This document shows positions 34,826 through 42,118 of a DNA stretch of 64,000 nucleotides, piece by piece. Position 1 is the first letter of the stretch, and each line of letters opens with the position of its first letter. Below the pieces are notes generated by a model that was given only the letters and a program-made list of their open reading frames with translations, ran no database searches and was not told the origin of the DNA. The DNA is from Microbacterium sp. C7(2022) (GTDB lineage Bacteria; Actinomycetota; Actinomycetes; Actinomycetales; Microbacteriaceae), in NCBI RefSeq assembly GCF_028823665.1, contig NZ_JAPEHV010000009.1, forward strand, positions 1-64,000, written 5' to 3'. A program made the position numbers and the translations under genes.

Positions 34826-35505
34826 TCCGGTGAACCGAGGGGCCCGCCAGAACGCAGGGCGTCGTTTGCGAGCTCAGGAAGACCGACTTGGGTGCTCATG
34901 CACGGCCATCGTCTCCACGCCTCTTGCCGTCGACCTGGCGACTCCAGCCTGTCTCTGTCGGCGGCGCTGCAGAACTGGTCGATTCCGGCGCTTGAAAAGT
35001 GAACGGTTGCGGGCAGTCTAGTCAGCGGTTTCGGCGTACCGAGCATGGTTCCCGTCGCCGCCCGTTCCAGGGCGAACCGGTCGGAACGGCGGGCAGTGTA
35101 TGCCTCCCGTGGTGTCCGCGATAACTCGAGTTGGATCCTGGAGTGGTTCGCGAGGAGAGCGGACCTCGTCGCAGTCGACCTTCACATCCCGAGAGGCGAA
35201 CGGCACGAGGCGGCGGCGTTGGGCGGCGAATGTTTCAGATCGCTGGTCGGGAGGAGGGCAACGAACTGGCCGACGATCTCGTCCGCCTCGCGAGCATTCG
35301 GATGCGCACCGCGCACCCCGGTGCCCTCAACGGGAGCTCGAACGAGATTGAGCCGGCCGGCGACGGCTTGGCTTAGCCGAAAACTGCGCTCTCCGCCCAC
35401 CTCTACGTGCGGAAAAGGATAAGGGGCCTCGGCTTGCGCCGGGCCCCTTATGTGTAAGCACCGATCCGCGAAGCGTCCGGTGTTTGTGCGTCTAGTCTAG
35501 CCTGT
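34826..35505. other. 680-bp intergenic stretch without a recognisable gene
   Basis: Open frames here overlap in several registers and none has family features or a convincing ribosome binding site. A hairpin at 35419-35451 (ATAAGGGGCC / GGCCCCTTAT, 13-nt loop) may terminate transcription from either side. The stretch separates the arabinoside operon from the Abi-like gene and may contain decayed coding sequence. Confidence 0.6.
35419..35451. terminator. Hairpin, probable terminator
   Basis: A perfect 10-bp stem ATAAGGGGCC / GGCCCCTTAT with a 13-nt loop. The A/T outer pairs would give U-containing ends on both strands, compatible with bidirectional termination. Confidence 0.6.
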
Positions 35506-36183
35506 GTGTCACTGATCGAGCGTGTGAGTCCTCGATTCGTCGGAGACGCCCGGCTGCGGCGGATCCTCGCGGACACCGGGGGCGACATCGCTCTCGCGCA
35601 TGAATTGTTCGAGTGGAACGTTCGCGCTTCGGGCGCCGCCATGGAGGCGATCTATGTCTTCGAGCTCGTCCTGCGCAACGCCATCGATCGCGAGCTACGC
35701 GTCTGGAACGACGGGATCGCAGGGACGGAGGACTGGCTCTTGCGCCCGCACCCCTACCTGCTGCGTGCGATGAACCAGAGCGAACTGTCGAAAGCGGTAA
35801 CGCGAGCGAGACGCATCGCCGCAGACCACGACCGGCCGGTGAGTCACGATGATGTGCTGGCGCAGATGTCGTTGGGAGTGTGGCGCTACATACTTCCGTC
35901 GAAGGCGAACAAGTCGAAGCAGAAGCTGTGGACAGTCGCCATCAGCAACGCGTTCCCGGCCTGGCCAGGCGAATGGTCGGCAGACAGCATCGTCGCCCGC
36001 GTCGCCAACGTCCACGGCCTCCGTAACCGGGTCGCCCATCTCGAACCACTCCATCGCTACGACCTCCGCAGGGTCCGGCGAGACATGCGAAGCGTCTGTC
36101 ACGCGATTGGCCCAGATGCGGCTCGATTCTTCGTACAGACGGAGCGGCTCCTGCCCGTGATCGAGGCGAATCCCGCCATCTGA
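35506..36183 (+). CDS. Abi-like HEPN-domain protein
   Basis: A 225-residue alpha-helical protein. The region YVFELVLRNAIDRELRVW followed later by MSLGVWRYILPSK and HGLRNRVAHLEPL matches the Abi_2/AbiD-F group of abortive infection proteins. R173-N-R-V-A-H178 is the HEPN R-x4-H ribonuclease motif. GTG 35506 is the only sensible start. The gene stands alone with no evident antitoxin, and its 3' side carries copy B of the 45-bp repeat and then the island end. It probably acts as an RNA-cleaving growth arrest protein, inferred from the family. Confidence 0.8.
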   Translation: MSLIERVSPRFVGDARLRRILADTGGDIALAHELFEWNVRASGAAMEAIYVFELVLRNAIDRELRVWNDGIAGTEDWLLRPHPYLLRAMNQSELSKAVTRARRIAADHDRPVSHDDVLAQMSLGVWRYILPSKANKSKQKLWTVAISNAFPAWPGEWSADSIVARVANVHGLRNRVAHLEPLHRYDLRRVRRDMRSVCHAIGPDAARFFVQTERLLPVIEANPAI

Positions 36184-36200
36184 CGACGTCGGCGACGGCG

Positions 36201-36245
36201 AGATCCCTGCCACGTTTTTGCCACGAATTGAACCGGGTCGGCCTG
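36201..36245. repeat. 45-bp repeat, copy B
   Basis: It contains TGCCACGTTTTTGCCACGAAT and matches copy A at 25167-25211 (37/45). It begins 17 bp after the Abi-like stop and ends 77 bp before the right attachment repeat. Confidence 0.8.
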
Positions 36246-36322
36246 ATTGAAACGGCACTCCGCGACGTCAGGTCCCGCGGATTGGTGCGGATTCGATTGA
36301 CCTCGATTGCCATCGGCGCGAT

Positions 36323-36343
36323 TTCAAATCCCTCCGTCTCCGC
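36323..36343 (+). repeat. Right attachment repeat (attR)
   Basis: An exact 21-nt copy of the tRNA-Ser(GCU) 3' end (20014-20034) with no tRNA body upstream. It marks the right end of the island. Confidence 0.9.
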
Positions 36344-36497
36344 CGAAAACCCATTGGCCGGAGACTGTTAATTTCGCTTCCGCCACGAGCGCTGCCACTT
36401 CTGCCTCGGTCTGGGTGCGCTGGGCGGTGAGCAGATCGACGATCATGTCCTTTACATGCTGAGCATTCTGTTCAGCTGCCGCGCGACCGAGAAACAT
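36324..36497 (-). CDS. Small protein of 57 residues ending in the att site
   Basis: ATG 36497 has GGAGG 6 nt upstream. The product MFLGRAAAEQNAQHVKDMIVDLLTAQRTQTEAEVAALVAEAKLTV is helical and then reads through the tRNA-derived repeat (GQWVFGGDGGI). A similar C-terminus (LDGLAVANVPEMADFVAEAKRNLV) is encoded on the minus strand just inside the left att site. No family is recognised. The last residues come from the attachment sequence, so the native end may be different. Confidence 0.45.
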   Translation of the reverse strand: MFLGRAAAEQNAQHVKDMIVDLLTAQRTQTEAEVAALVAEAKLTVSGQWVFGGDGGI

Positions 36498-36781
36498 CTG
36501 AGTCCTCCAGGGATAGCGACGGCGAGAGCCCAGATCCCTGGGTCTCTCCGCCGTCAGGCAGGACGCCGACTTCGCTGACGCCTCGCCGACCACCTCCCAT
36601 TCCTGTCGGATGAGTCCGCAAGCCCATCTGGGCTCCGTCAGCTGGCCGAACCTAGACGGCGAGGGGTTAGAGAACCGTACTCGGCAACTCATGGGTCATT
36701 CGCGGTGACAGCCCGTGAAGCATGTGACCTGACTCCATGCAGAGAACTGGTGCACCTGTAGGACCATCGCCTGGCGGCTGA

Positions 36782-37099
36782 CTAAGCCCTTCGGGTCGGC
36801 TCCGGCGCGAATTCGAGGCGTGCGATGCTGCCGTCGCGCCAAATGAGCTTCAGATACACGAAGACGAGCGTGACGATCAGCACCCGGAAGATCAGCTCCT
36901 CGACGACCACGCCGAAGACCGTCGTGCCCAACTGCCCGCCAAAGCCGGACCAGTCGTCTGCTCCGCCGGTCACGGTGATGGCTCCGAGCGCCCACTCGGC
37001 GAGGAACGCGAGGCTGATCGCAACGAACGGGATGATCAGCCCGACGACGATGTCCAGTGGGGTGCGTGAGGATGCCGTGAGGCCGAAGCTCCGGAACAC
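36782..37099 (-). pseudogene. Truncated CPBP-family intramembrane protease
   Basis: About 105 residues remain: FGLTASSRTPLDIVVGLIIPFVAISLAFLAEWALG and the first CPBP motif VVEELIFRVLIV (EE-x3-R). The protein then ends with a polar tail, and the later histidine motifs of the catalytic site are missing. The frame is open upstream to about 37150 (VWFLRNHRPVFRS), so the start is uncertain. Intact members have about 200-250 residues, so this is a remnant. The 36498-36781 stretch before it has no gene. Confidence 0.65.
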
Positions 37100-37298
37100 C
37101 GGCCGGTGGTTCCTCAGAAACCAGACGGGGCGAGGTCGGCACCGACGAGTGTCACCGCCGGGGCGGAGACTGCGTCGGCTCTGGTTGTCTCACCCTAGCG
37201 AGAGCACCCACCGACCGGGTGTCCAAGGGTCGCGTCACCGATGACTCGCGACGGCGGGCTCAATCACTCGTGATTCCGGGGCAACGGTTGCATCCACT

Positions 37299-38045
37299 TC
37301 AGTTGTGTGTGCGCTCCAGCCACGCGGTGAAGGTCTCGCTGCCGAGTTCGGCGCCGTCGCGCGGGAGGAGGGTGCCGTCACGCTGTGCTTTGCCGAGTGC
37401 GCCGGGGAGCGCGACCGCGGGGATCCATCCACGGTGACCGCGTGAGTGTGCCCATCGGCGCACCATGTCGACGAGGGACTCTTCTCTCGGGCCGGCGAGT
37501 TCGACGTAGCCGCCTCGTGCGGGGGATTCGGCGAGGTCGACGAGGCGCGCCGCGACCTCGCGCCCGGCGATCGGCTGCGTTCGCATCTTCGGAGCGAGGT
37601 GGAGGGGGCCGGCTTTCGCGGTGGCGTAGATCTGCTGCGCGAACTCGTGGAACTGGGCTGCACGCAGGATCGTCCACGGCACCGATCCCGCCTCGATAGC
37701 AACCTCCTGCGCGCGCTTGCCGGCGTAGTAGTCGAATGGAGCGAGGTCGACGCCGAGGATCGAGAGAGCGACGTGTCGAGCGACTCCGGCACGTTGTTCG
37801 CCCGCGAGGAGGGTGCGGGTAGCTTTCCCGAAGAATGCAGTAGACGCATCCGCATTCAACGTGTTCACGTTCGCGACGTCGATGACCGCGTCTGCACCGT
37901 TCAGCGCATGATCCAGTCCTGCACCGGTCGTCAGATCCACACCTGTCGACCGGGCCAGGAGGACCGGTTCGTGCCCTCGCGCACGGGATTCGTCCGCGAC
38001 GAGCCCTCCCATCAGTCCCGTGCCTCCTGCGATTGCGATTCTCAT
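37299..38045 (-). CDS. NmrA/SDR-type NAD(P)-binding oxidoreductase
   Basis: A 248-residue atypical short-chain dehydrogenase. The nucleotide-binding loop is AIAGGTGLMGGLVA, and DAVIDVANV and the VALSILGVDLAPFDYYAGKRAQEVAIEAGSVPWTILRAAQFHEF segment (with a Y-x3-K pair) match NmrA-like and NAD-epimerase-like proteins. ATG 38045 has GAGGGAGA before it. It is divergent from an ECF41 sigma factor; this class of sigma factor is typically linked to such an oxidoreductase and controls it. Confidence 0.85.
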   Translation of the reverse strand: MRIAIAGGTGLMGGLVADESRARGHEPVLLARSTGVDLTTGAGLDHALNGADAVIDVANVNTLNADASTAFFGKATRTLLAGEQRAGVARHVALSILGVDLAPFDYYAGKRAQEVAIEAGSVPWTILRAAQFHEFAQQIYATAKAGPLHLAPKMRTQPIAGREVAARLVDLAESPARGGYVELAGPREESLVDMVRRWAHSRGHRGWIPAVALPGALGKAQRDGTLLPRDGAELGSETFTAWLERTHN

Positions 38046-38092
38046 GTTCTCCCTCTCCGTCTCGAAGCGCCCAGATGGGCCCCTGCTGTGTC

Positions 38093-38145
38093 GACGACGT
38101 GGCTGTGTGGAATGTGAGGCTCACACTTCACCAGTCGGCGTCGTC
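38093..38145. promoter_or_regulatory. Divergent ECF41-type promoters
   Basis: The palindrome TGTGAGGCTCACA (38113-38125) supplies a -35-like TCACA on each strand. On the minus strand CCTCACA is followed by 16 nt and CGTC (38096-38093). On the plus strand GCTCACA is followed by 16 nt and CGTC (38142-38145). The published ECF41 consensus is TGTCACA-16 nt-CGTC. The layout would let the sigma factor activate both itself and the oxidoreductase. Confidence 0.65.
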
Positions 38146-38201
38146 GATTGAGAGAGCGGACAGAGAACACTGGTCTCGTACTCTGCAGAAGGAGGCAAAC
38201 C

Positions 38202-39083
38202 ATGAAGGATCGTGATGTCGCCGGCGCGCTCGATGCCGAGCGGCCGGCGCTGCGTGGGCTCGCCTATCGCATGCTGGGCAGCGTGAGCGACGCCGAGGAT
38301 GCGGTGCAGGATGCGTTCGTGCGGTGGGTGCGCCTGACGAACGATGAAAGGGCATCGATCGAGAATCCGGGTGCGTGGATGATGCGCGTGACCTCGCGCA
38401 TCTGCCTCGACATGCTCGGGTCTGCTCGCGCACGTCGTGAGACGTATGTCGGGCCGTGGCTCCCTGAACCGGTTCCCGCGCTGGCCGAGCCGCCGGTGTC
38501 GGATCCTCTCGAGCGGGTCACCCTCGACGACTCGGTGAGCATGGCGCTGCAGGTCGTGCTCGACACGCTCACTCCGGCCGAGCGGGTGGCGTTCGTGCTG
38601 CATGACGTGTTCGAGCTCCCGTTCGCGCAGATCGCCGAGACCGTCGGACGGTCGGTGGAGGCGACGCGGCAGCTGGCCTCTTCCGCCCGCCGCAAGGTGC
38701 GTTCCCGCACCGGGGACGCCGCCCCGCGCGAGCGGCACGACGCCGTCGCCGCAGCTTTCGCCGCCGCGACCGGAGCGGGGGACTTCGATGCGCTCGTCGC
38801 CCTCCTCGACCCGAATGTGGCGCTCACCTCGGACGGGGGCGGCAAGGTCAGCGCTGCGCGGCGCCCGGTGCTCGGCGCGGTCAACGTCGCGCGCTTCATC
38901 CTGGGAGTGCTCACGCAACGCCCGGATGCGCGGATCGACCCGATCGCGACGGGCGACGGGCTCGGCTTCATCGCCAGCGAGAACGGCGTAGTCGACACTG
39001 TCATGGTGCTCGGGGTGCGAGCAGACCTCGTGTCGGACGTATGGCTCGTGCGTAACCCGGAAAAGCTCACCAGCTGGCGCTGA
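38202..39083 (+). CDS. ECF41-family RNA polymerase sigma factor with SnoaL-like C-terminus
   Basis: A 293-residue sigma factor. Region 2 (LAYRMLGSVSDAEDAVQDAFVRWV) and region 4 (LTPAERVAFVLHDVFELPFAQIAETVGRSVEATRQLASSARRKV) are followed by a SnoaL-like domain of about 110 residues. The three motifs typical of ECF41 are present: WLPEP in the linker, DGGGK, and NPEKL near the end. In this class the fused C-terminal domain modulates activity in place of a separate anti-sigma factor. ATG 38202 follows GGAGG. The inducing signal is unknown. Confidence 0.92.
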   Translation: MKDRDVAGALDAERPALRGLAYRMLGSVSDAEDAVQDAFVRWVRLTNDERASIENPGAWMMRVTSRICLDMLGSARARRETYVGPWLPEPVPALAEPPVSDPLERVTLDDSVSMALQVVLDTLTPAERVAFVLHDVFELPFAQIAETVGRSVEATRQLASSARRKVRSRTGDAAPRERHDAVAAAFAAATGAGDFDALVALLDPNVALTSDGGGKVSAARRPVLGAVNVARFILGVLTQRPDARIDPIATGDGLGFIASENGVVDTVMVLGVRADLVSDVWLVRNPEKLTSWR

Positions 39084-39155
39084 CCTGTCTCGGCGATGCC
39101 GTCCGGTGACGACGACTGCGGTCGCTGCTGAATCCCTCGAGGGCATCGGGACGAT

Positions 39156-40145
39156 CTACACCGCGCCGAGCGGCCACCCCGTGTAGGCCTCGGCGAGGTA
39201 CGCGCGGCCGGCCTCGGAGTCGACGATGGTGCGGAGCTCGCCGAGTTGGCGGCGGCGGTCGAAGTCGCTGTCGGTCGGATTGATGTGGAGCATCTGGGTC
39301 ATCCACCACGAGAAGTGCTGGGCCTTCCAGATGCGCTCGCGCGCAGCATCCGCCCACCCATCGATCACCGTCGCGTCGCCCGAATTCAGCAGTGCGTCCA
39401 GCGCGCGGGCGAGCAGGATCACGTCGGCGACCGCGAGATTCATGCCCTTCGCGCCGGTCGGGGGCACGGTGTGCGCGGCGTCACCGACGATCGCCGCGCG
39501 ACCCCGGCGCAGTTCGTGCGCGACGAACGAGCGGAACCGCAACACATCGCGCTGGAAGATCGGCCCCTCGGTGAGCTCGTGCCCGGGCACACGCTTCTGC
39601 AGAGTGTCCCAGATCTCCGCCTCGCTCAGAGCGTTCGGGTCGTCGTTCGGATCGCACTGGAAGTACATGCGCTGCACCTGCGGAGAGCGCTGGCTGATGA
39701 GCGCAAACCCGTCGGGTGAGTTGGAGTAGATGAGTTCGTCGGCGCTGGGCGGGGCTTCGCACAGGATGCCGAACCAGGCGAACGGGTACTCGCGAAAGGC
39801 GCCGCCGTGCGGCCCGGTGATGGCGGTGCGGATGCTCGACCGTGACCCATCCGCACCGACCACGAAGTCCGCCTCGATCGTGATCGCAGCGCCCTCGGCG
39901 TCGGTCGCGATCACGCGGGGGCGGTCGGTATCGATGTCTTCGACCCCGCTCACCGTCACCCCGAATCGCAGGTCTTGCCCGGCCGCGAGGCGCGCCGCGA
40001 TGAGATCCTTCAGTGCCTCGTGCTGCGGGTACAGCCACACCGAGCGCCCCACGAGCGCGGCGAAGTCGATGCGGTGCCCGGCGCCATCGAAGCGCAGTTC
40101 GATGCCCTCGTGCTTCGAGCCGACGGTGTGCACGCGCGATCCGTC
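39156..40145 (-). pseudogene. Truncated 4-hydroxybenzoate 3-monooxygenase (PobA-like)
   Basis: The segment from about HTVGSKHEGIELRFDGAGHRIDFAALVGRSVWLYPQ to AEAYTGWPL follows PobA closely, including FVVGADGSRSSIR, EYPFAWFGILCEAPPSADEL and GDAAHTVPPTGAKGMNLAVADV. The first roughly 65 residues, including the FAD-binding GxGxxG motif, are missing; upstream of about 40145 the frame runs into unrelated sequence. Without the dinucleotide-binding fold it should be inactive. The opposite strand of the fused part has a protein-like frame (DLREEVDSGVPVAKLVADAEVDLGLQQLSELISALK), suggesting a deletion junction. Confidence 0.75.
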
Positions 40146-40309
40146 GATCTGCGCGAGGAGGTCGACTCGGGCGTCCCGGTCGCCAAGCTCGTCGCCGACG
40201 CCGAGGTTGACCTCGGGCTGCAGCAGCTCAGCGAACTGATCAGCGCCCTGAAGCGGCAGCACAGTGTGGACGTGCCTTCGGTCTCGTGATGGCATGATCA
40301 AGAGTCGTG

Positions 40310-40843
40310 ATGAACGATCCTCGAAGCGACTCCGCTATCGACGAATTTGTTGAAGCCGTGCGTGCGATCGCGCCAGGCGAGCTTGAGGTGACGAGCACTG
40401 ACGCAGGCTTCGGCATCGCGTACGCCGAGACGCTCGTGCAGCACGGCATCCTGCTGAGGATCGAGCAAACCTACTGCAGCGTCGTGACGTGCGATCCGGT
40501 AGGCCGCACCTTCGTCATGGAGGACCGCGGCATGGTGCGCCGCAGTGAGCTCGGAGGAACCAGCCGGTCCGTATCGGGCGCGCGCGGCCGCCTCAACGCG
40601 TGGGCGCAGGTCACGTTGTGGGGCGAGAATCCCGATGGGTCGTGGGGCGAGGTCGGCACGCAAAAGCAGGACACTCGCGTCTTGCATGCCGCAGTGCGAG
40701 GGGCGGCCGAGGAGTTGGGTTGGATCGAGAAGCAACCGGCAGCCGCGAACGTGGGCAAACTCGTCGCCGGGATCGTTGTCGCCGGGTTCGTTCTCGCGGG
40801 CGTGGTCGTCGCCGCGCTCGCGCTCACCGGCGGGTTCGGCTGA
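40310..40843 (+). CDS. Hypothetical protein with C-terminal membrane anchor
   Basis: A 177-residue protein. An N-terminal soluble alpha/beta domain (about 1-140) with paired cysteines (QTYCSVVTCDPVGR) is followed by one hydrophobic helix, LVAGIVVAGFVLAGVVVAALAL, at the extreme C-terminus, a tail-anchor arrangement. ATG 40310 is preferred over an adjacent GTG. No family is recognised. The gene sits between the PobA remnant and the OhrR-Gpx operon. Confidence 0.65.
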   Translation: MNDPRSDSAIDEFVEAVRAIAPGELEVTSTDAGFGIAYAETLVQHGILLRIEQTYCSVVTCDPVGRTFVMEDRGMVRRSELGGTSRSVSGARGRLNAWAQVTLWGENPDGSWGEVGTQKQDTRVLHAAVRGAAEELGWIEKQPAAANVGKLVAGIVVAGFVLAGVVVAALALTGGFG

Positions 40844-40963
40844 CTCTGGGTTCGGCGTCGCGGGTTTTGCTGGCCGCCCGCGTCAGCCGTGGTGGCGGTG
40901 GTGCAGGTACAGGTGATCGAGTCGATCCCCCAGTTGGTGGGTCCGGTGAGCGGATGCCGCCGC

Positions 40964-41452
40964 CTACGCGACGTGGGCGGTGAGCGAGGCTGCGGCCGGG
41001 CGTTCGTAGGCCACCAGCGACGCGCGGAGTGTATCGAGCTGTGAGATGAGCTCGGCGGCGCTCCGCTCGTCGAGGGGCACAGCCTCGCCCAGGCACTCAG
41101 CGACGGGGCCGAGTTGGTCGCGTAGCGCGTGCCCCGCGGCGGTCGCGGTGACGAGCACGCGGCGCCGGTCAGCGGCATCCGTCGATCTTTCAATCAACCC
41201 GTCGCGTTGCATGCGGCGCAACAGGCCAGCGACGCTGCTCGAATCGAGCATCAGCGTGTCGGCGAGGTGGCCCGGGGTGGCGACCTCTTCTTCCCACAGC
41301 ACGATCAGTACCATGAGCTGCTGATAGCTGAGGCCCCACGGGGCGAGGAGGTCGCGGTAGAGCTGGAGCGTGGCATTGGCTGTGGAGTACAGCGCCAGGC
41401 ACACCGCCTTGCTCAGCGCCGACGTGTGGTCGGTCGAGACGGGCTCGGTCAC
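40964..41452 (-). CDS. OhrR-type MarR-family organic peroxide sensor
   Basis: A 162-residue winged-helix regulator. KAVCLALYSTANATLQLYRDLLAPWGLSYQQLMVLIVLWEEE matches OhrR, including the reactive N-terminal Cys (C18) and the Tyr residues that stabilise the reduced form. The wing is SSVAGLLRRMQRDGLIERSTDAADRRRVLV. GTG 41452 overlaps the stop of the peroxidase gene, so both come from one mRNA. Oxidation of C18 by organic hydroperoxide should release the operator. Confidence 0.88.
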   Translation of the reverse strand: MTEPVSTDHTSALSKAVCLALYSTANATLQLYRDLLAPWGLSYQQLMVLIVLWEEEVATPGHLADTLMLDSSSVAGLLRRMQRDGLIERSTDAADRRRVLVTATAAGHALRDQLGPVAECLGEAVPLDERSAAELISQLDTLRASLVAYERPAAASLTAHVA

Positions 41453-41934
41453 TGGGGGAGCGCCGTCTCGATGGCCGCGATCACCTCGGGGGCGTCCGGG
41501 GTGGTGCGCGGGCTGAAGCGGGTGATCTCTCCGGTGGGGCTGATCACGAACTTCTCGAAGTTCCAGGTAATGCGGCCTGCTTTGCCGTCGGGCCCGGGGA
41601 CCTTCGTCAGCTCTTTGTAGAGCGGGTGGGCGCTGCGGCCGTTGAGCTTGACCTTCTCGGTCATGGGGAACGTGACGCCCCATGTCGCCGAGCAGTACTC
41701 GGCGATCTTGTCTTCGCTGCCGAGTTCTTGCATGAACTGGTTGCTGGGGAATCCGATCACGGTGAACCCGCGCTCGCCGTAGGTGCGCTGAAGTTCCTCG
41801 AGCTGCTCATACTGCGGGGCGAGGCCGCATCGCGAAGCAACATTGACGACCAGGGCTGCTTTGCCCGCGGTGAGGGCGCCGAACGTGGTCTGCTTGCCGC
41901 GGAGCGTGGTCACGGGGATGTCGCTAAGGTCCAT
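41449..41934 (-). CDS. Glutathione peroxidase-family thiol peroxidase
   Basis: A 161-residue GPx-fold enzyme. The peroxidatic Cys is C36 in NVASRCGLAPQYEQLEELQ, the Gln lies in GFPSNQF and the Trp-Asn in ITWNFEKF, completing the catalytic tetrad. Actinobacterial members usually use thioredoxin, since glutathione is absent, so the name reflects the fold. ATG 41934 gives the normal length; the longer frame crosses the operator. It is the first gene of the peroxide operon. Confidence 0.93.
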   Translation of the reverse strand: MDLSDIPVTTLRGKQTTFGALTAGKAALVVNVASRCGLAPQYEQLEELQRTYGERGFTVIGFPSNQFMQELGSEDKIAEYCSATWGVTFPMTEKVKLNGRSAHPLYKELTKVPGPDGKAGRITWNFEKFVISPTGEITRFSPRTTPDAPEVIAAIETALPQ

Positions 41935-41944
41935 GAAAGAATGC

Positions 41945-41971
41945 TTGCACGCAAATAGCTTGTGCACAAGC
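41945..41971. promoter_or_regulatory. Candidate OhrR operator
   Basis: A perfect 14-bp palindrome GCTTGTGCACAAGC (41958-41971) and a second inverted repeat TTGC-AC-GCAA (41945-41954) lie 11-37 bp upstream of the peroxidase start, inside the expected promoter. Repeated TTGyrC/GCAA half-sites fit a MarR-type dimer site. Confidence 0.65.
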
Positions 41972-42118
41972 AAATGGTGGTTCGAATATCGGTGAGTGAT
42001 GCCAGGACGAGAAGCGCACACCCGTCGGTCAGATCTTCAGGGAGTGAAGACGGGACTCGACGCCGCGCCATAGATGGCGCATAGAAACTCCATAGACACC
42101 GGTGGTGCGGTGGAACAC

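Larger units (their letters stand above)
20014..36343. mobile_element. tRNA-Ser(GCU) genomic island
   Basis: It is bounded by exact 21-nt copies of the tRNA 3' end (20014-20034 and 36323-36343). Contents in order: IS3 remnant, DUF2599 gene and small membrane gene, complete IS3 element, IS3 fragment, HTH/nucleotidyltransferase pair, second IS3 element, LacI-arabinoside operon, Abi-like gene. IS density and the visibly lower GC of the 20.3-22.0 kb part fit transferred DNA. No full integrase gene is present, so the island is probably immobile by itself. Confidence 0.85.

Noticed and set aside
35045-35422. Open frames between the arabinoside operon and the Abi-like gene
   Set aside because: Three overlapping frames, none with family features or a ribosome site; left as non-coding or decayed.
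36323-36343. Possible second tRNA-Ser gene
   Set aside because: Only the 3' 21 nt are present; there is no anticodon arm or 5' acceptor strand upstream.
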